The notes beneath the pieces are model-generated. The model did not search any database and was not told the DNA's origin. It worked only from the letters and a program-made list of their open reading frames with translations. From contig NZ_JRKI01000023.1 of the NCBI RefSeq assembly GCF_000935125.1, positions 124,001 through 188,000 on the forward strand: DNA of 64,000 nt, given 5' to 3'. Source of the stretch: Streptomyces natalensis ATCC 27448 (GTDB lineage Bacteria > Actinomycetota > Actinomycetes > Streptomycetales > Streptomycetaceae). Positions 32,879 through 41,294 of the stretch are shown one piece after another. Each line of letters begins with the position of its first letter. Position 1 is the first letter of the stretch. Position numbers and translations under genes: made by a program.

Positions 32879-35569
32879 CTACCCCCTTGCCTTCATGCGC
32901 CACTCCAGTTCGCGCGCCACCTGCCCGGGGGTGAGGTGACCGGCGTTGAAGTTCTCGATGGTGAGCGCCATGGATCCGGTGCCGCGCGATGCGGGCGAAA
33001 CGTGTTCTGACTGGACCTGGATGCGGGCCTGCTCGCCGACCATGGCCGGAAGGTCTCCGGTGATCCCGCCCAACTGCCGCTTGAGCGCGGGCACCTGGTC
33101 CTGAATGCCGCGCATGAACCCCTTCAGCAACAGGCGGCCGTTCGGGGTCAGGATGCGGGCGTCCAGCTCCGCCGGGCCCTTCCAGTCCGGGAGCATGGAC
33201 GTGATGCTGGACAGCTTGTCCCGCAGGCTGCCGATCATGGACGTGATGCCGTTGATGAAGCCGCGGATCAGGCTCGCGCCCGCGTTCCAGAGGGTGGAGC
33301 CGAGGTTGCCCAGGGCGTCCCGCGCACGGCCGGGTAGGCCGCGGATGAACCCGACGGCCGAACTGATCCCGCTGGAGATCTTGGATCCCATGGAGGACAT
33401 GGCCGACCGGGCCGCGCTGGCCACATTGGAGCCCATCGACTTCACGTAGGACCAGGCCCGCGAGCCCATATCGCCGAAGTAGCCGACCACGGCGGAGACT
33501 CCGGAGGACACGATGGAGCCGATCTTGGAGAAGATGGACCCGAAGAACGAAGCCAGCCCGGACAAAGCGGACTTGGCGGCGGTGAGCGCTCCGGAAAAGT
33601 CCCCGCGAAAGAGCGCCACGATGGCCTTGATCGCTGGCACCACGATGCCGGTGATGTACTTCGCGGCCAGCGAGGCGAGCACGCCCGCGATCTTGCCGAC
33701 GATGCCGATCGCAGCGGTGATCACGGGCATGAGGGCGCGGAAGGCGCCCGCCAGGAGCGTGCCGACGGCCTCGATCAGCGGGCCGCAGGCGGCCAGGAGT
33801 TGGCCGAGGGCAGACCCGATGGTGGCCAGGGCGGGGGCCAGGGCGCTGACCAGTTGCCCGACCAATTGCCCCAAAATCGGGGCAAGTTTGGCTACAACGG
33901 CCAGGATGGGGCCGACGATCGCCGGGAGCTGCGCCAGGGCCGGCTTTAGGGCCGTGAGCAGCGCAGACGCGACCTGAGCGACCAGGCCACCGACGATCTT
34001 CAGGGTGGGGCCCAGGGCGCCCGCCAGTTGGACCGCGAGCTGGGCCGCGATCGGCAGGATGGCGGCCAGGGCCTGGGAGGCGACCTTGACGACGGGGGCC
34101 AGCCCGGCGCCCAAACTCTGAGCGAGCTGGACGAACGCCGGAGTCAAGGTCCGGACCGCGCTCTGAACCGGCCCAGACAACGTTGTCACCAACGTGTGGA
34201 CCAGAGGCAGGGCGGCCTTCAAGGCGGCCCCCAGAACCTGGGAGACAGCCTTGCCGACCGCCGAGACGGTCTCGAACAGGGCCCGGAACGTCTCCTGGGC
34301 CTCGGGGGTCGCGGTGACCTTGGCTGCCGTAGCGGCCAGTTCCGAAAGAACCTGGAGCGCGCCGCCCCCGGCGTCGGCCGCCGCGCCCAGGACGTTGCCC
34401 AGGGTCTTGCCGACGTTGGCCAGCACCCCGCCGAAGGTGCGGGCCACTCCCACAGCCGCCTCTATGGACGACTGCATGGCGCCGGACTTGAACGACGCGT
34501 CCCACTTGGCCCGGAGGCGGTCCAGGCCCTGGCCAATGGAGCCCGTCATCCGGTCGAATGTGGGCGCCGCCGCCGCGCCGAGCTGGACCAGGCCCTGAAG
34601 GACCGTCCCCGGTAGGCCCTTCATGTTCTGAAGGCCCCGGGTTGCGCCGCTCAGCGCCTTGCCCAGCGTGCCGTCCTGGGCCAGGGTCCGCGCTGTGCCG
34701 GCCGCGTCCTTGGCCATGGAGTTGAGCGCGGACGCGGTACCGGTGAGCTGGGTTTTCAGAACCGGGAGAACGGAGTTCGCCGTCCGGGTGAGCGTGTCGC
34801 CCAGGTCCCGGAAAAGCGTCCCCTGGACGGAACGTTTCACCTCGTCCCAGGCAGGCGCCAGCGCCTTGGCCTGGGTGACGAAACCCTGTGCAGCGGGGGC
34901 CAGATTGGCCATCGCGTCCGCGTCGCCCGACAAGGCATCGGAGACGCCGGACATGCCGATCTTGAGCGCGACACCGGCCGATGCCAGGGCCAGGACGGCC
35001 GGGGCCGCGACTCCGGCCGCCGGGGCCATGGCCGCGATGGACGACGCCAGGCCCGCCACGGCCGGGACGCTGGAGGCCATCGTGGCGAGCTTCCCGACGG
35101 ACCCCGCCAGGGACAGGACCTTTCGAGCGGCGCCGCCCGAGCCGTCCCCCAGAGAGGTCACGTCCCGAGCCAGGTTGGCCAGCCGGTCCCGGTCCACGTC
35201 CACGCGGGCCGGGATGGTCAGCGGGGGCGTGATGTGTGCCAGCTCCCGACGGAGCCGGGCTATCTCGCGTTCGTTGACCTCCAGGCGGACACCGAGAGCG
35301 GCGTTCGCGCCCTGGAGACGACCGCGGAGTCGGTCGCGAAACTCGGACAGGTCCGGATCGACATTGACGCGGACCCGGGCCCGCACGCGGGCGAGTTGGG
35401 TATTCAGCCGCTCCCGGAACCCTGTCAGGTCCGGGACAGCCTGGACCTGAACGCGGGCTCGCCGCTCGACGCGGTCTAGGTACCGCTGGAGACTGGTGGC
35501 GAAATTCGATGTGTCGGGAAGGACGCGGATCGCCAGCCGCCCGGCCTCGCGGCCTCCGGGCCCAGCCAT
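32879..35569 (-). CDS. tail tape measure protein
   Basis: An 896-aa protein. The N-terminal 130 residues contain repeated LxxxLxRVRARVRV segments. The middle has long low-complexity Ala/Gly/Leu helices with several hydrophobic stretches (VGKLATMASSVPAVAGLASSI, about residues 150-215; further ones about 480-690). The C-terminal part has SIGS-type repeats (SKIGSIVSSGVSAVVG, MSSMGSKISSGISSAVG). Size and composition are those of siphovirus tape measures, predicting a tail of roughly 130 nm at about 1.5 angstrom per residue. It is preceded by the chaperone pair. Confidence 0.92.
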   Translation of the reverse strand: MAGPGGREAGRLAIRVLPDTSNFATSLQRYLDRVERRARVQVQAVPDLTGFRERLNTQLARVRARVRVNVDPDLSEFRDRLRGRLQGANAALGVRLEVNEREIARLRRELAHITPPLTIPARVDVDRDRLANLARDVTSLGDGSGGAARKVLSLAGSVGKLATMASSVPAVAGLASSIAAMAPAAGVAAPAVLALASAGVALKIGMSGVSDALSGDADAMANLAPAAQGFVTQAKALAPAWDEVKRSVQGTLFRDLGDTLTRTANSVLPVLKTQLTGTASALNSMAKDAAGTARTLAQDGTLGKALSGATRGLQNMKGLPGTVLQGLVQLGAAAAPTFDRMTGSIGQGLDRLRAKWDASFKSGAMQSSIEAAVGVARTFGGVLANVGKTLGNVLGAAADAGGGALQVLSELAATAAKVTATPEAQETFRALFETVSAVGKAVSQVLGAALKAALPLVHTLVTTLSGPVQSAVRTLTPAFVQLAQSLGAGLAPVVKVASQALAAILPIAAQLAVQLAGALGPTLKIVGGLVAQVASALLTALKPALAQLPAIVGPILAVVAKLAPILGQLVGQLVSALAPALATIGSALGQLLAACGPLIEAVGTLLAGAFRALMPVITAAIGIVGKIAGVLASLAAKYITGIVVPAIKAIVALFRGDFSGALTAAKSALSGLASFFGSIFSKIGSIVSSGVSAVVGYFGDMGSRAWSYVKSMGSNVASAARSAMSSMGSKISSGISSAVGFIRGLPGRARDALGNLGSTLWNAGASLIRGFINGITSMIGSLRDKLSSITSMLPDWKGPAELDARILTPNGRLLLKGFMRGIQDQVPALKRQLGGITGDLPAMVGEQARIQVQSEHVSPASRGTGSMALTIENFNAGHLTPGQVARELEWRMKARG

Positions 35570-35572
35570 GGA

Positions 35573-35980
35573 CTACCCCCTGGGTGCAATGGGCTTGGCC
35601 AAGGGGTGGTTGGACAGGTCAAGGCGTGGGCGCTCGTGCTTGTCCGCCTTGACCTGTGGAACGTTGACGGGTGTGGGTTCCCGCTTGAGTCGTCCGCCGG
35701 AGACGCGGACGTTGTTGGCGTCGGCGAACCTCACGGCGTTGACGAGCTGGGCCAGGAGGTGGGTTTGGACCGTCCACCCCCGGTGTTCGGGACCGCCCGC
35801 CAGCGATGCGGCCAGGGCGGAATCCGGTGGTAGGTGCTCAGACAACTGCCAGGCCCGACGGGGCGTGAGGGTGCCCCTCCACACGTCGGCCAGGTCCAGG
35901 CCGTAGTAGCGCTGGAGGTCTGCCCGCAGCGCCCCGCCGTGCCCCTCGGTGATCAGCTGTCCGAGCGCGGAGCTTCCCCC
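35573..35980 (-). CDS. tail assembly chaperone, frameshifted downstream part (T)
   Basis: This is the second half of the G-GT pair, read in the -1 frame relative to the upstream gene. From the slippery site it continues GSSALGQLITEGHGGALRAD then QRYYGLDLADVWRGTLTPRRAW, a block highly typical of actinophage T chaperone domains. A GTG at 35884 inside the frame is unlikely to be the true start, since conserved sequence lies upstream of it. It ends 3 bp before the tape measure start. GT fusion chaperones hold the tape measure during tail tube assembly. Confidence 0.85.
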   Translation of the reverse strand, partial: GGSSALGQLITEGHGGALRADLQRYYGLDLADVWRGTLTPRRAWQLSEHLPPDSALAASLAGGPEHRGWTVQTHLLAQLVNAVRFADANNVRVSGGRLKREPTPVNVPQVKADKHERPRLDLSNHPLAKPIAPRG

Positions 35981-36354
35981 ACCTGGGTCTCCTCCTGCCA
36001 GGCGCCAACAGTTCGGACGAACACGGCCAGCGGCCAGTCCGCCATCTCCGCCTTCAGCGCGGCGGGGTCGTCGGCCACCAGGAGGAGAAGGTCCCGGATC
36101 TGTGGGACCAGTTCCTCCAGGTCCTCCGCGCCGGTCTCACCGAAGCGCGCGAGGATGTCCCGGGCGGCCTTCAGGCCGTCGTCCGGAAGCATGAGGATGT
36201 TGCGGAGCTGCACGGACTCACCGGCCCGTGTCTCCAGCTCCAGGCCCGCGTACTCCGCCGCAGCCTCCGCCATCATCTCCGTGCAAGAAAGTGCCAAGGT
36301 GTGTTCCCCAAAGTTGTTGGTGGTGCGGTCCGTTGGGAATGCAGGCCCTCCCAC
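35953..36354 (-). CDS. tail assembly chaperone (G)
   Basis: A 133-aa acidic helical protein (ILMLPDDGLKAARDILARFG, ADDPAALKAEMADWPLAVF) between the major tail protein and the tape measure, as G chaperones are. It is read from GTG 36354, though TTG alternatives exist. It stops normally at 35953 or shifts back one base at GGGGGAA to yield the GT fusion. Confidence 0.82.
   Translation of the reverse strand: MGGPAFPTDRTTNNFGEHTLALSCTEMMAEAAAEYAGLELETRAGESVQLRNILMLPDDGLKAARDILARFGETGAEDLEELVPQIRDLLLLVADDPAALKAEMADWPLAVFVRTVGAWQEETQVGEAPRSDS
35974..35980 (-). other. -1 ribosomal slippery site GGGGGAA
   Basis: Read as GTG-GGG-GAA in the G frame. Slipping back one base gives GGG-GGA-AGC and enters the T frame. 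The heptamer is 19 nt before the G stop codon, the usual arrangement in siphophage chaperone pairs. Confidence 0.8.
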
Positions 36355-36422
36355 CCGGGGGACCGTCCGGGCGGAAGGCGGTCACGGAGCGCTCAGCCAG
36401 CGCTCTACGCAACGTGAGGGCG

Positions 36423-37013
36423 CTACTCGCCTCCGCCGCCCTGTACGGGCGGCGCCTCCGGTGCGGCGATCTGGGCCCATTCGCCGATGGCGTTGCCGAT
36501 CAGGCTGGAGCCCAGGAACGTGCCCTTGATCGGGAAGGACACGAAGTCATCCGCCGCAAGGCCCACGGCGTCCGAGCCCAGGAGGGAGACACGCGGATGC
36601 CACAGCGGCAGGTAGTTGGCGCCGTCCACCAGGACAACCAACAGGGCCTTGGTCTGCGGCCGGGGCTGGGCAGGGATACGGAACGACTTGTCCGCCTGGA
36701 CGGCCGCGGGGCCCGCTCCGAAATAGAGCTGGTACGTCAGGGCCGTGGCCTGGATGGACTTGATGGTGACGGAGTACGTCACGTCCGGCGTGGTCGCCCG
36801 CAGCTTCACGTTCTGCCACGATCCCTTGACTTCGGGGTCGTCACCGTCCCGGCCGAACTCCGGCAGGTCGTCAAGGCTGGTGTGGCCGATGGACTCCCAG
36901 CCGTTCCCCGGGGCCAGTGGGTCCTTGATATCGGTCGGCTTGGCCGTGTCCGGGTCGGCGATGTAGATGTAACCGCCTGCCGCGACGAACGCGGCATCGT
37001 CAATCAGGGCCAA
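36423..37013 (-). CDS. major tail (tube) protein
   Basis: A 196-aa protein starting MALIDDAAFVAAGGYIYIAD. The central beta-sandwich (YSVTIKSIQATALTYQLYFG, ALLVVLVDGANYLPLWHPR) and the C-terminal SFPIKGTF stretch are typical of siphovirus tail tube proteins. It lies between the tail terminator and the chaperones. It would polymerise into the tube around the tape measure. Confidence 0.85.
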   Translation of the reverse strand: MALIDDAAFVAAGGYIYIADPDTAKPTDIKDPLAPGNGWESIGHTSLDDLPEFGRDGDDPEVKGSWQNVKLRATTPDVTYSVTIKSIQATALTYQLYFGAGPAAVQADKSFRIPAQPRPQTKALLVVLVDGANYLPLWHPRVSLLGSDAVGLAADDFVSFPIKGTFLGSSLIGNAIGEWAQIAAPEAPPVQGGGGE

Positions 37014-37034
37014 AGGGGCCGCCTCCAGGGTGCG

Positions 37035-37442
37035 TCAGATGGGCCGCGCGGTCACGCGGTAGGTGGCCTGGAACCGGAAGAGATCCGGTCCGGCCGTGGG
37101 TTCTCCGGTCCGGATCTCCGCCGGGCCGGTCACGTCTTCAAAGCGGCTCAAGTAGCCGTCAGGGCCCTGCCACTGCTTCAGGCACGCGTCCGCCAGGACC
37201 ACGCGCGCAACGCGGGCCAGGCGGGATGCTTCCCGCCGGTCCGTGGCCGCCGCCTGCACGTCGATCAGGGCCACGTCGATGCCGAGGGGATTGGAGGAGC
37301 CGCCCGGCACCCGGCGGGCCACCACCAGGGGGAGCCGGTCGGTCCAGTCCTCGGGCCAGGCCACCCGGATCGTGGCGCCGCTCAGGCCGTCGCGGAAGGC
37401 GTCCACCACCAGGGCGTCCACATCGGGGAGTACCGGCCTCAT
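37035..37442 (-). CDS. tail terminator protein
   Basis: A 135-aa protein placed directly before the major tail gene. The alpha/beta layout (VDALVVDAFRDGLSG, LPLVVARRVPGGSSNPLGID, ALIDVQAAATDRREASRLAR) fits phage tail terminators that cap the tube and join it to the head. Its ATG overlaps the preceding gene stop (ATGA). Confidence 0.75.
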   Translation of the reverse strand: MRPVLPDVDALVVDAFRDGLSGATIRVAWPEDWTDRLPLVVARRVPGGSSNPLGIDVALIDVQAAATDRREASRLARVARVVLADACLKQWQGPDGYLSRFEDVTGPAEIRTGEPTAGPDLFRFQATYRVTARPI

Positions 37443-37720
37443 AGGCCGGCCTCAATCGCGTGAATGCCAGGCACCCATCGGCCGTTGGGCGCCAGGTGGC
37501 CGTAGTTGATGGCGAAAACCGCCGGGTCCTCCAGGGTGACCGTGGAGTCCGTCCGGTTGGTGCGGACCCTGGTGTGGGCAGCCAAGGCTCCGGAGTGCCG
37601 GTGCGCCTCGACCACCGCCCGCACGCGGTCCGCCCGGTGCTCCAGTTCGTCCGCCACGGCGTCCCGGACGCCGGGCATGTGCGCCACGATGCTGTCCAGG
37701 TTGGGCTTCACCTCTGCCAC
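37439..37720 (-). CDS. head-tail connection protein (HK97 gp10/DUF5403-like)
   Basis: A 93-aa protein from GTG 37720. A helix with ELEHRADRVRAVVEAHRHSG is followed by strands with VTLEDPAVFAINYGH, the recurrent pattern of small actinophage head-tail joining proteins. It starts one base after the upstream stop and overlaps the tail terminator. Confidence 0.68.
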   Translation of the reverse strand: MAEVKPNLDSIVAHMPGVRDAVADELEHRADRVRAVVEAHRHSGALAAHTRVRTNRTDSTVTLEDPAVFAINYGHLAPNGRWVPGIHAIEAGL

Positions 37721-37721
37721 G

Positions 37722-38045
37722 TCATCCCCGCTTCCGGATCGTCGCCACGTCGTGTGCCAGGCGCCGGGAGCCGCCGAAGTGCTGGGGTTCACCGACCACG
37801 GCCCAGATGTGTCCGGCCCACTCGACGCGGGACCAGGGCCCGGCCGGGAAGGCGCGGGCGTACACGCGGTACTCGGTGCCAGTCAGATATCCCGGCTCTC
37901 CGCTTTCGTCGCTGGTGGCCGGGAGGACGCGGGCCCGGAGCATCACCGGTTGGCCGGGGCCCGGTTTGGTGCCGCCGTACCCGTCGTCCACGGGCACGGT
38001 CGGGAACACGGTCACGATGTCCGGGCCAGAGTCCAGGAGGCTCAC
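37722..38045 (-). CDS. head-tail stopper
   Basis: A 107-aa beta-rich protein (IVTVFPTVPVDDGYGG, YRVYARAFPAGPWSRVEW, HDVATIRKRG) in the second position after the adaptor gene, where SPP1 gp16/HK97 gp9-like stoppers lie. Overlaps the adaptor stop by 4 nt. Confidence 0.7.
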   Translation of the reverse strand: MSLLDSGPDIVTVFPTVPVDDGYGGTKPGPGQPVMLRARVLPATSDESGEPGYLTGTEYRVYARAFPAGPWSRVEWAGHIWAVVGEPQHFGGSRRLAHDVATIRKRG

Positions 38046-38413
38046 AGCGAACCCCCCAAGGACTCCACGGGCACCGCGAACACCCCGGACGCGCCAACGG
38101 CCGCGCGGATCAACCGGGCTTCACCATCGGTGAGGCCGGCGCCCACAGGCAGTGATGCCGGAAGCTGGTACTGGTAGGCGCCTTGCAGCTCCGACCGGTA
38201 CCCCTCCGGGTTCCTCACCCGTCGCTCCGCAGCCGCCAGCGTGACCGCTACCGCGATGGCCGGGGCCTCGGCCGGGTCGGGCCAGGCATCTCCATACGCC
38301 CGCACGGTGGTGGAGGCGTCCGATAGAGCCGCCTCCGCCTGCGCCCGCTCCTCCCCAACCAGGGAGCGCCCCAGACGCTGTTCCAGGGCCGCCACGTCCG
38401 CAAGGGGCTCCAT
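38042..38413 (-). CDS. head-tail adaptor (HK97 gp6-like)
   Basis: A 123-aa helical protein from ATG 38413. It begins MEPLADVAALEQRLGRSL and contains EERAQAEAALSDASTTVRAY then VAVTLAAAERRVRNPEGY, matching the four-helix connector fold of gp6-like adaptors that ring the portal. It lies 8 bp after the major capsid stop. Confidence 0.78.
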   Translation of the reverse strand: MEPLADVAALEQRLGRSLVGEERAQAEAALSDASTTVRAYGDAWPDPAEAPAIAVAVTLAAAERRVRNPEGYRSELQGAYQYQLPASLPVGAGLTDGEARLIRAAVGASGVFAVPVESLGGSL

Positions 38414-38421
38414 GAAGACCC

Positions 38422-39357
38422 CTACTTGTCGGTCGGGGGCTTCGTCGCGGTCGGCATGTCCAGCTTCACCGCGCGCACCAGGCGCTTGGCCGGGTTCTTG
38501 CCTCCGCCCACCGGGTCCGTCATGACGTTGTACCCGGCGTAGACGTTCAGGATGGAGCGGTCCCGCAGCTTTGCCGCGTCGTAGTCGCGCACCCACCGCA
38601 TGGCCAGACCGTTGTACGACTGCGAGGAACCCGAAGTGACACCGGCCGGGATGGCCGGAGCACGGGTCGCCAGGACGAACGCGGACGGGATGAAGCCATA
38701 CGCGGCGCGCGGGTTGATCGCATTGGACACCACCAGGTCGAACCCGGCCAGGCGGCCGATGGTCGCGGCACGGAGCGCCGAGTCCGAACCGGACTGGGAC
38801 ACGTCCGCGATGCGGTTGGACTTCAGTAGGGCGGTTTCCACGTCCGCGCCGATCAGGAGGGTACGGCCCTCCTGGGGAACGTTCGCCTTGTTCAGGACCG
38901 CGCGGGCATCAATGAGGCCCTTCCACGGGTCCGCCTCGTCCAGCGTGACCGTGCTGCTGTAGGTGGCGGTCTCAATCATGTTCGCCACGCCAGTATCAAT
39001 CGCCTTGGCGACGGCGTTGACCTGGGGCTGGAGGACCTGAGACGCGAAGTCCCGGATATCCAGCGTCAGTTCCTCGTCCGTGATCGCCACGGCGCTGTAG
39101 ATGTCCTTGTTCAGCGTGACGGTGGTGGAGTCCTCCGCCAGCTCGTCCAGGACGATGTCCGAGGACCGGTCGTTGCGCCACTCGTACTCGCGGGCCTCAA
39201 GCTGGGCCGGAATCCGAATGGTCACGGTGTCGTTCTTGGCGCCGGTGAAATCGAACCCGCCGTTGGTCCACACCAGACGCGACAGGACCATTTCCCGCTC
39301 AAGAAGACCCAGCGCGGTCGCCGCGATCTTCTCGGACTTCAGAAAGCTGTTAGCCAT
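38422..39357 (-). CDS. major capsid protein
   Basis: A 311-aa protein (MANSFLKSEKIAATALGLLE). Features fit the P22-coat-like/HK97-fold group of capsid proteins: an N-terminal arm, a beta-rich segment (DTVTIRIPAQLEAREYEW), the spine-helix region (VLQPQVNAVAKAIDTGVANMI) and the A-domain (RTLLIGADVETALL, LAGFDLVVSNAI). It is preceded on the genome by the scaffold gene, from which it is separated by a plus-strand cassette. Export of cleaved scaffold rather than a delta domain is likely, since no N-terminal protease-cleaved domain is seen. Confidence 0.87.
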   Translation of the reverse strand: MANSFLKSEKIAATALGLLEREMVLSRLVWTNGGFDFTGAKNDTVTIRIPAQLEAREYEWRNDRSSDIVLDELAEDSTTVTLNKDIYSAVAITDEELTLDIRDFASQVLQPQVNAVAKAIDTGVANMIETATYSSTVTLDEADPWKGLIDARAVLNKANVPQEGRTLLIGADVETALLKSNRIADVSQSGSDSALRAATIGRLAGFDLVVSNAINPRAAYGFIPSAFVLATRAPAIPAGVTSGSSQSYNGLAMRWVRDYDAAKLRDRSILNVYAGYNVMTDPVGGGKNPAKRLVRAVKLDMPTATKPPTDK

Positions 39358-39794
39358 GTGCTCCGCTCAAAGCAGGGGCCCTGGGTCAGCACACGCGGCA
39401 TATCCATGGGCCCTTGGATGGTGAAACCCCTTGAATTTGCCGCCACTTAAACTTTGGCGGGCGTCCGCCCTCCGACATGAACGCCAGCTCCGCAGCCCCC
39501 GCGGGCCTCCACTCCGCGCCCTCATCGGGGCGCCCCCGGTCCTGATGCGCCTACCCAGCCCCGGACCCTACGCCCGACCCACAAGGACGTAAAGCCTCGT
39601 ATGCCAGGTTTATGCTGACGGAGCCAGATTCAAGATGAAATGCCATGGAGATAGGCAATAACACATCATCAAATTGGGGAACTCTGGCACCAGTGACACT
39701 CATTTGACATTCACTTCACAGGACTGATGGTGTTGATCACGACCAAAGTCCGCTCATGTGCGGATACCCATTCGCGTAAAGCAGGGGGAATTTC
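39358..39794. promoter_or_regulatory. 437-bp divergent control region between capsid gene and secreted-peptide gene
   Basis: No gene is seen. It holds an 18-bp near-palindrome at 39402-39419 (ATCCATGGGCCCTTGGAT), a hairpin CCGCCA/TGGCGG near 39442-39462, and a TTGACA at 39704-39709 facing the plus-strand gene. Two near-repeats TGACACTCA/TGACATTCA lie at 39694-39713. The capsid-tail operon needs its own promoter here because a terminator at 40721-40756 blocks readthrough from the scaffold gene. Confidence 0.5.
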
Positions 39795-40451
39795 TTGTTC
39801 ACTCGCCGCAGCTTGAGGGCCGCCGCATCTGCCGTAACTCTTGCCGTAACGCTGGGCATCGCCGCGCCCGCTGCCGTTGCCGCCGATCAGCCAGTCTCGC
39901 GGGTAAGTGCGTCATCCGAGGCCAAGGCACTGGCCCAAAATCCTCTGGGTGCGTCCATCAAGAAGCTTGATCCGTATGTCACTTCCAGCCCCGAGGGTTG
40001 GAAGCTCGACGCTCCTGCGAACGCATTCTCGCAGATACCGGCGGCTGATCTTCAGAAGCTGAAGAGTCAGATCGACAAGATGAATGGCTACGTCAAGGAC
40101 GGAAAGATTCCGGCGCCGCAGACGGCTTCCGGGTCCAGCGCCGCTCAAGCGAAGTCCGCGATGAGTTCGTCCGGCAAGCACGGCTACGTCAAAATGCACT
40201 GGTACGGCGTTGAATTCGGGATGGACAAGTACCTGATCGGCAAGCTTTCAGGCGGGATCGGCGCTGTGGGTGGCGTTTCCGGCCTGGCGGCGGCCATGGG
40301 AGCGACTGGGCCGGCGGCTCCGGTTGTCGGGGCGGTCGCCGGATTGTTGGTTGCCCAGATGTACGTCTGCCAGCATGAAAATGGTTGGTCGATCCTGTAC
40401 GCGGTGGGGGTTCCTCCGTACGGCGCCGTGGTTTGCAACCCGTTCGGATGA
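39795..40451 (+). CDS. secreted protein with bacteriocin-like hydrophobic C-terminus
   Basis: A 218-aa protein from a TTG start with GGGG at 6-nt spacing. Residues 1-30 are a signal peptide with twin Arg (RRSLRAAASAVTLAVTLGIA) and an AVAA-type cleavage site. A charged middle follows. The last 65 residues are Gly/Ala-rich and hydrophobic (GGIGAVGGVSGLAAAMG, VVGAVAGLLVAQMYV) with Cys192 and Cys214 placed to form a disulfide. This resembles a pore-forming bacteriocin precursor, and a two-TM protein follows 14 nt later. It interrupts the head operon on the opposite strand. Toxin activity is inference. Confidence 0.62.
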   Translation: MFTRRSLRAAASAVTLAVTLGIAAPAAVAADQPVSRVSASSEAKALAQNPLGASIKKLDPYVTSSPEGWKLDAPANAFSQIPAADLQKLKSQIDKMNGYVKDGKIPAPQTASGSSAAQAKSAMSSSGKHGYVKMHWYGVEFGMDKYLIGKLSGGIGAVGGVSGLAAAMGATGPAAPVVGAVAGLLVAQMYVCQHENGWSILYAVGVPPYGAVVCNPFG

Positions 40452-40465
40452 GCAGGAGTGACGTC

Positions 40466-40678
40466 ATGAAGCAGTCGCAGAAGATCCTCATGGCGAGGGG
40501 CGCACTCGCAGCCCTGTCTGTCGCAACGATTGCGGCGGCGGTCCTGCTCTTCGTACGTCCGCAGTCCAGCGCCGCACCAACCATCGCGCTATTGGCGGTG
40601 ACGGTCGCGCTGACCGCCGCATCGCGCTCCGCTGGCTGGCTTGGGTCGTCTTCACGTCGGAACGGCAACTCCGCGTGA
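40466..40678 (+). CDS. two-TM small protein, possible immunity factor
   Basis: A 70-aa protein from ATG 40466 with AGGAG 7 nt upstream. Two hydrophobic segments (about residues 12-30 and 37-54) are flanked by basic termini. It is 14 nt downstream of the secreted-peptide gene and so is co-transcribed. The arrangement parallels the pair at 4822-5826. Immunity is inferred from context only. Confidence 0.58.
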   Translation: MKQSQKILMARGALAALSVATIAAAVLLFVRPQSSAAPTIALLAVTVALTAASRSAGWLGSSSRRNGNSA

Positions 40679-40720
40679 CAAGCTCGTCAACGCCGTCCGC
40701 AATTCAATGAGCAAATGACG

Positions 40721-40756
40721 GTCCCGGGCCGCCGCATGCATGTGTCGGCCCGGGAC
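40721..40756. terminator. perfect 11-bp bidirectional hairpin terminator
   Basis: GTCCCGGGCCG pairs with CGGCCCGGGAC across a 14-nt loop. It lies between the convergent moron pair and the scaffold gene. Confidence 0.82.
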
Positions 40757-40770
40757 TTTCTTAGCTCGCC

Positions 40771-41280
40771 TTACCGGCGAGCGCGGGGAATGCTGGCCGC
40801 CAGCTCTCCCGGATCGTTGGAGACCGACTTGGCCGACGGGTCCAGGCCGCCACGGCCCACTCCCCCGCCACGGCCGTGGAACAGCTTCGCCAGCGCCTTG
40901 GCGTCTGCCTCGCGGGCGTCGTCATCCGCGCCGGAGATCCGGGCCGCCAGAGCATCCGGCAGGCTGTACCGGCGGGCCAGACGCTCCCGGTGGAGGTCCG
41001 TTTCCAGCTCCGCCGCCCGGTCGGCCACGGCCTGGTACTCCTCCGGGGTCTTGGCCGCCTTCAGGGCCTCTGCCGTCTCCCGGGCCTTGGTGCGGTACTT
41101 CGCTGCCTCTGCCCGTACTGCCTTCAGCTCCGTACGGAGGCCGTCGCCGTCCAGCTCCTGGCCCTCGTCCTCCGCCTCCGGTGGCTGCGCCTGGACTGGG
41201 GCCTCCTGGCCATCGTCGTCGCCAGTCGGAACATGTTCCGACTGGGAGTCGGTCGGGGTCGAGGTGGGATTCTCCGCCAT
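40771..41280 (-). CDS. capsid scaffolding protein
   Basis: A 169-aa acidic, helical protein from ATG 41280. A disordered Pro/Glu/Asp-rich N-terminus (PVQAQPPEAEDEGQELDGDG) precedes a long coiled coil (RTELKAVRAEAAKYRTKARE, YQAVADRAAELETDLHRERL) and a basic C-terminus. It lies between the MuF-like and capsid genes, the normal place for scaffolds. Confidence 0.83.
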   Translation of the reverse strand: MAENPTSTPTDSQSEHVPTGDDDGQEAPVQAQPPEAEDEGQELDGDGLRTELKAVRAEAAKYRTKARETAEALKAAKTPEEYQAVADRAAELETDLHRERLARRYSLPDALAARISGADDDAREADAKALAKLFHGRGGGVGRGGLDPSAKSVSNDPGELAASIPRARR

Positions 41281-41294
41281 GTGGTGGCCTCCGG

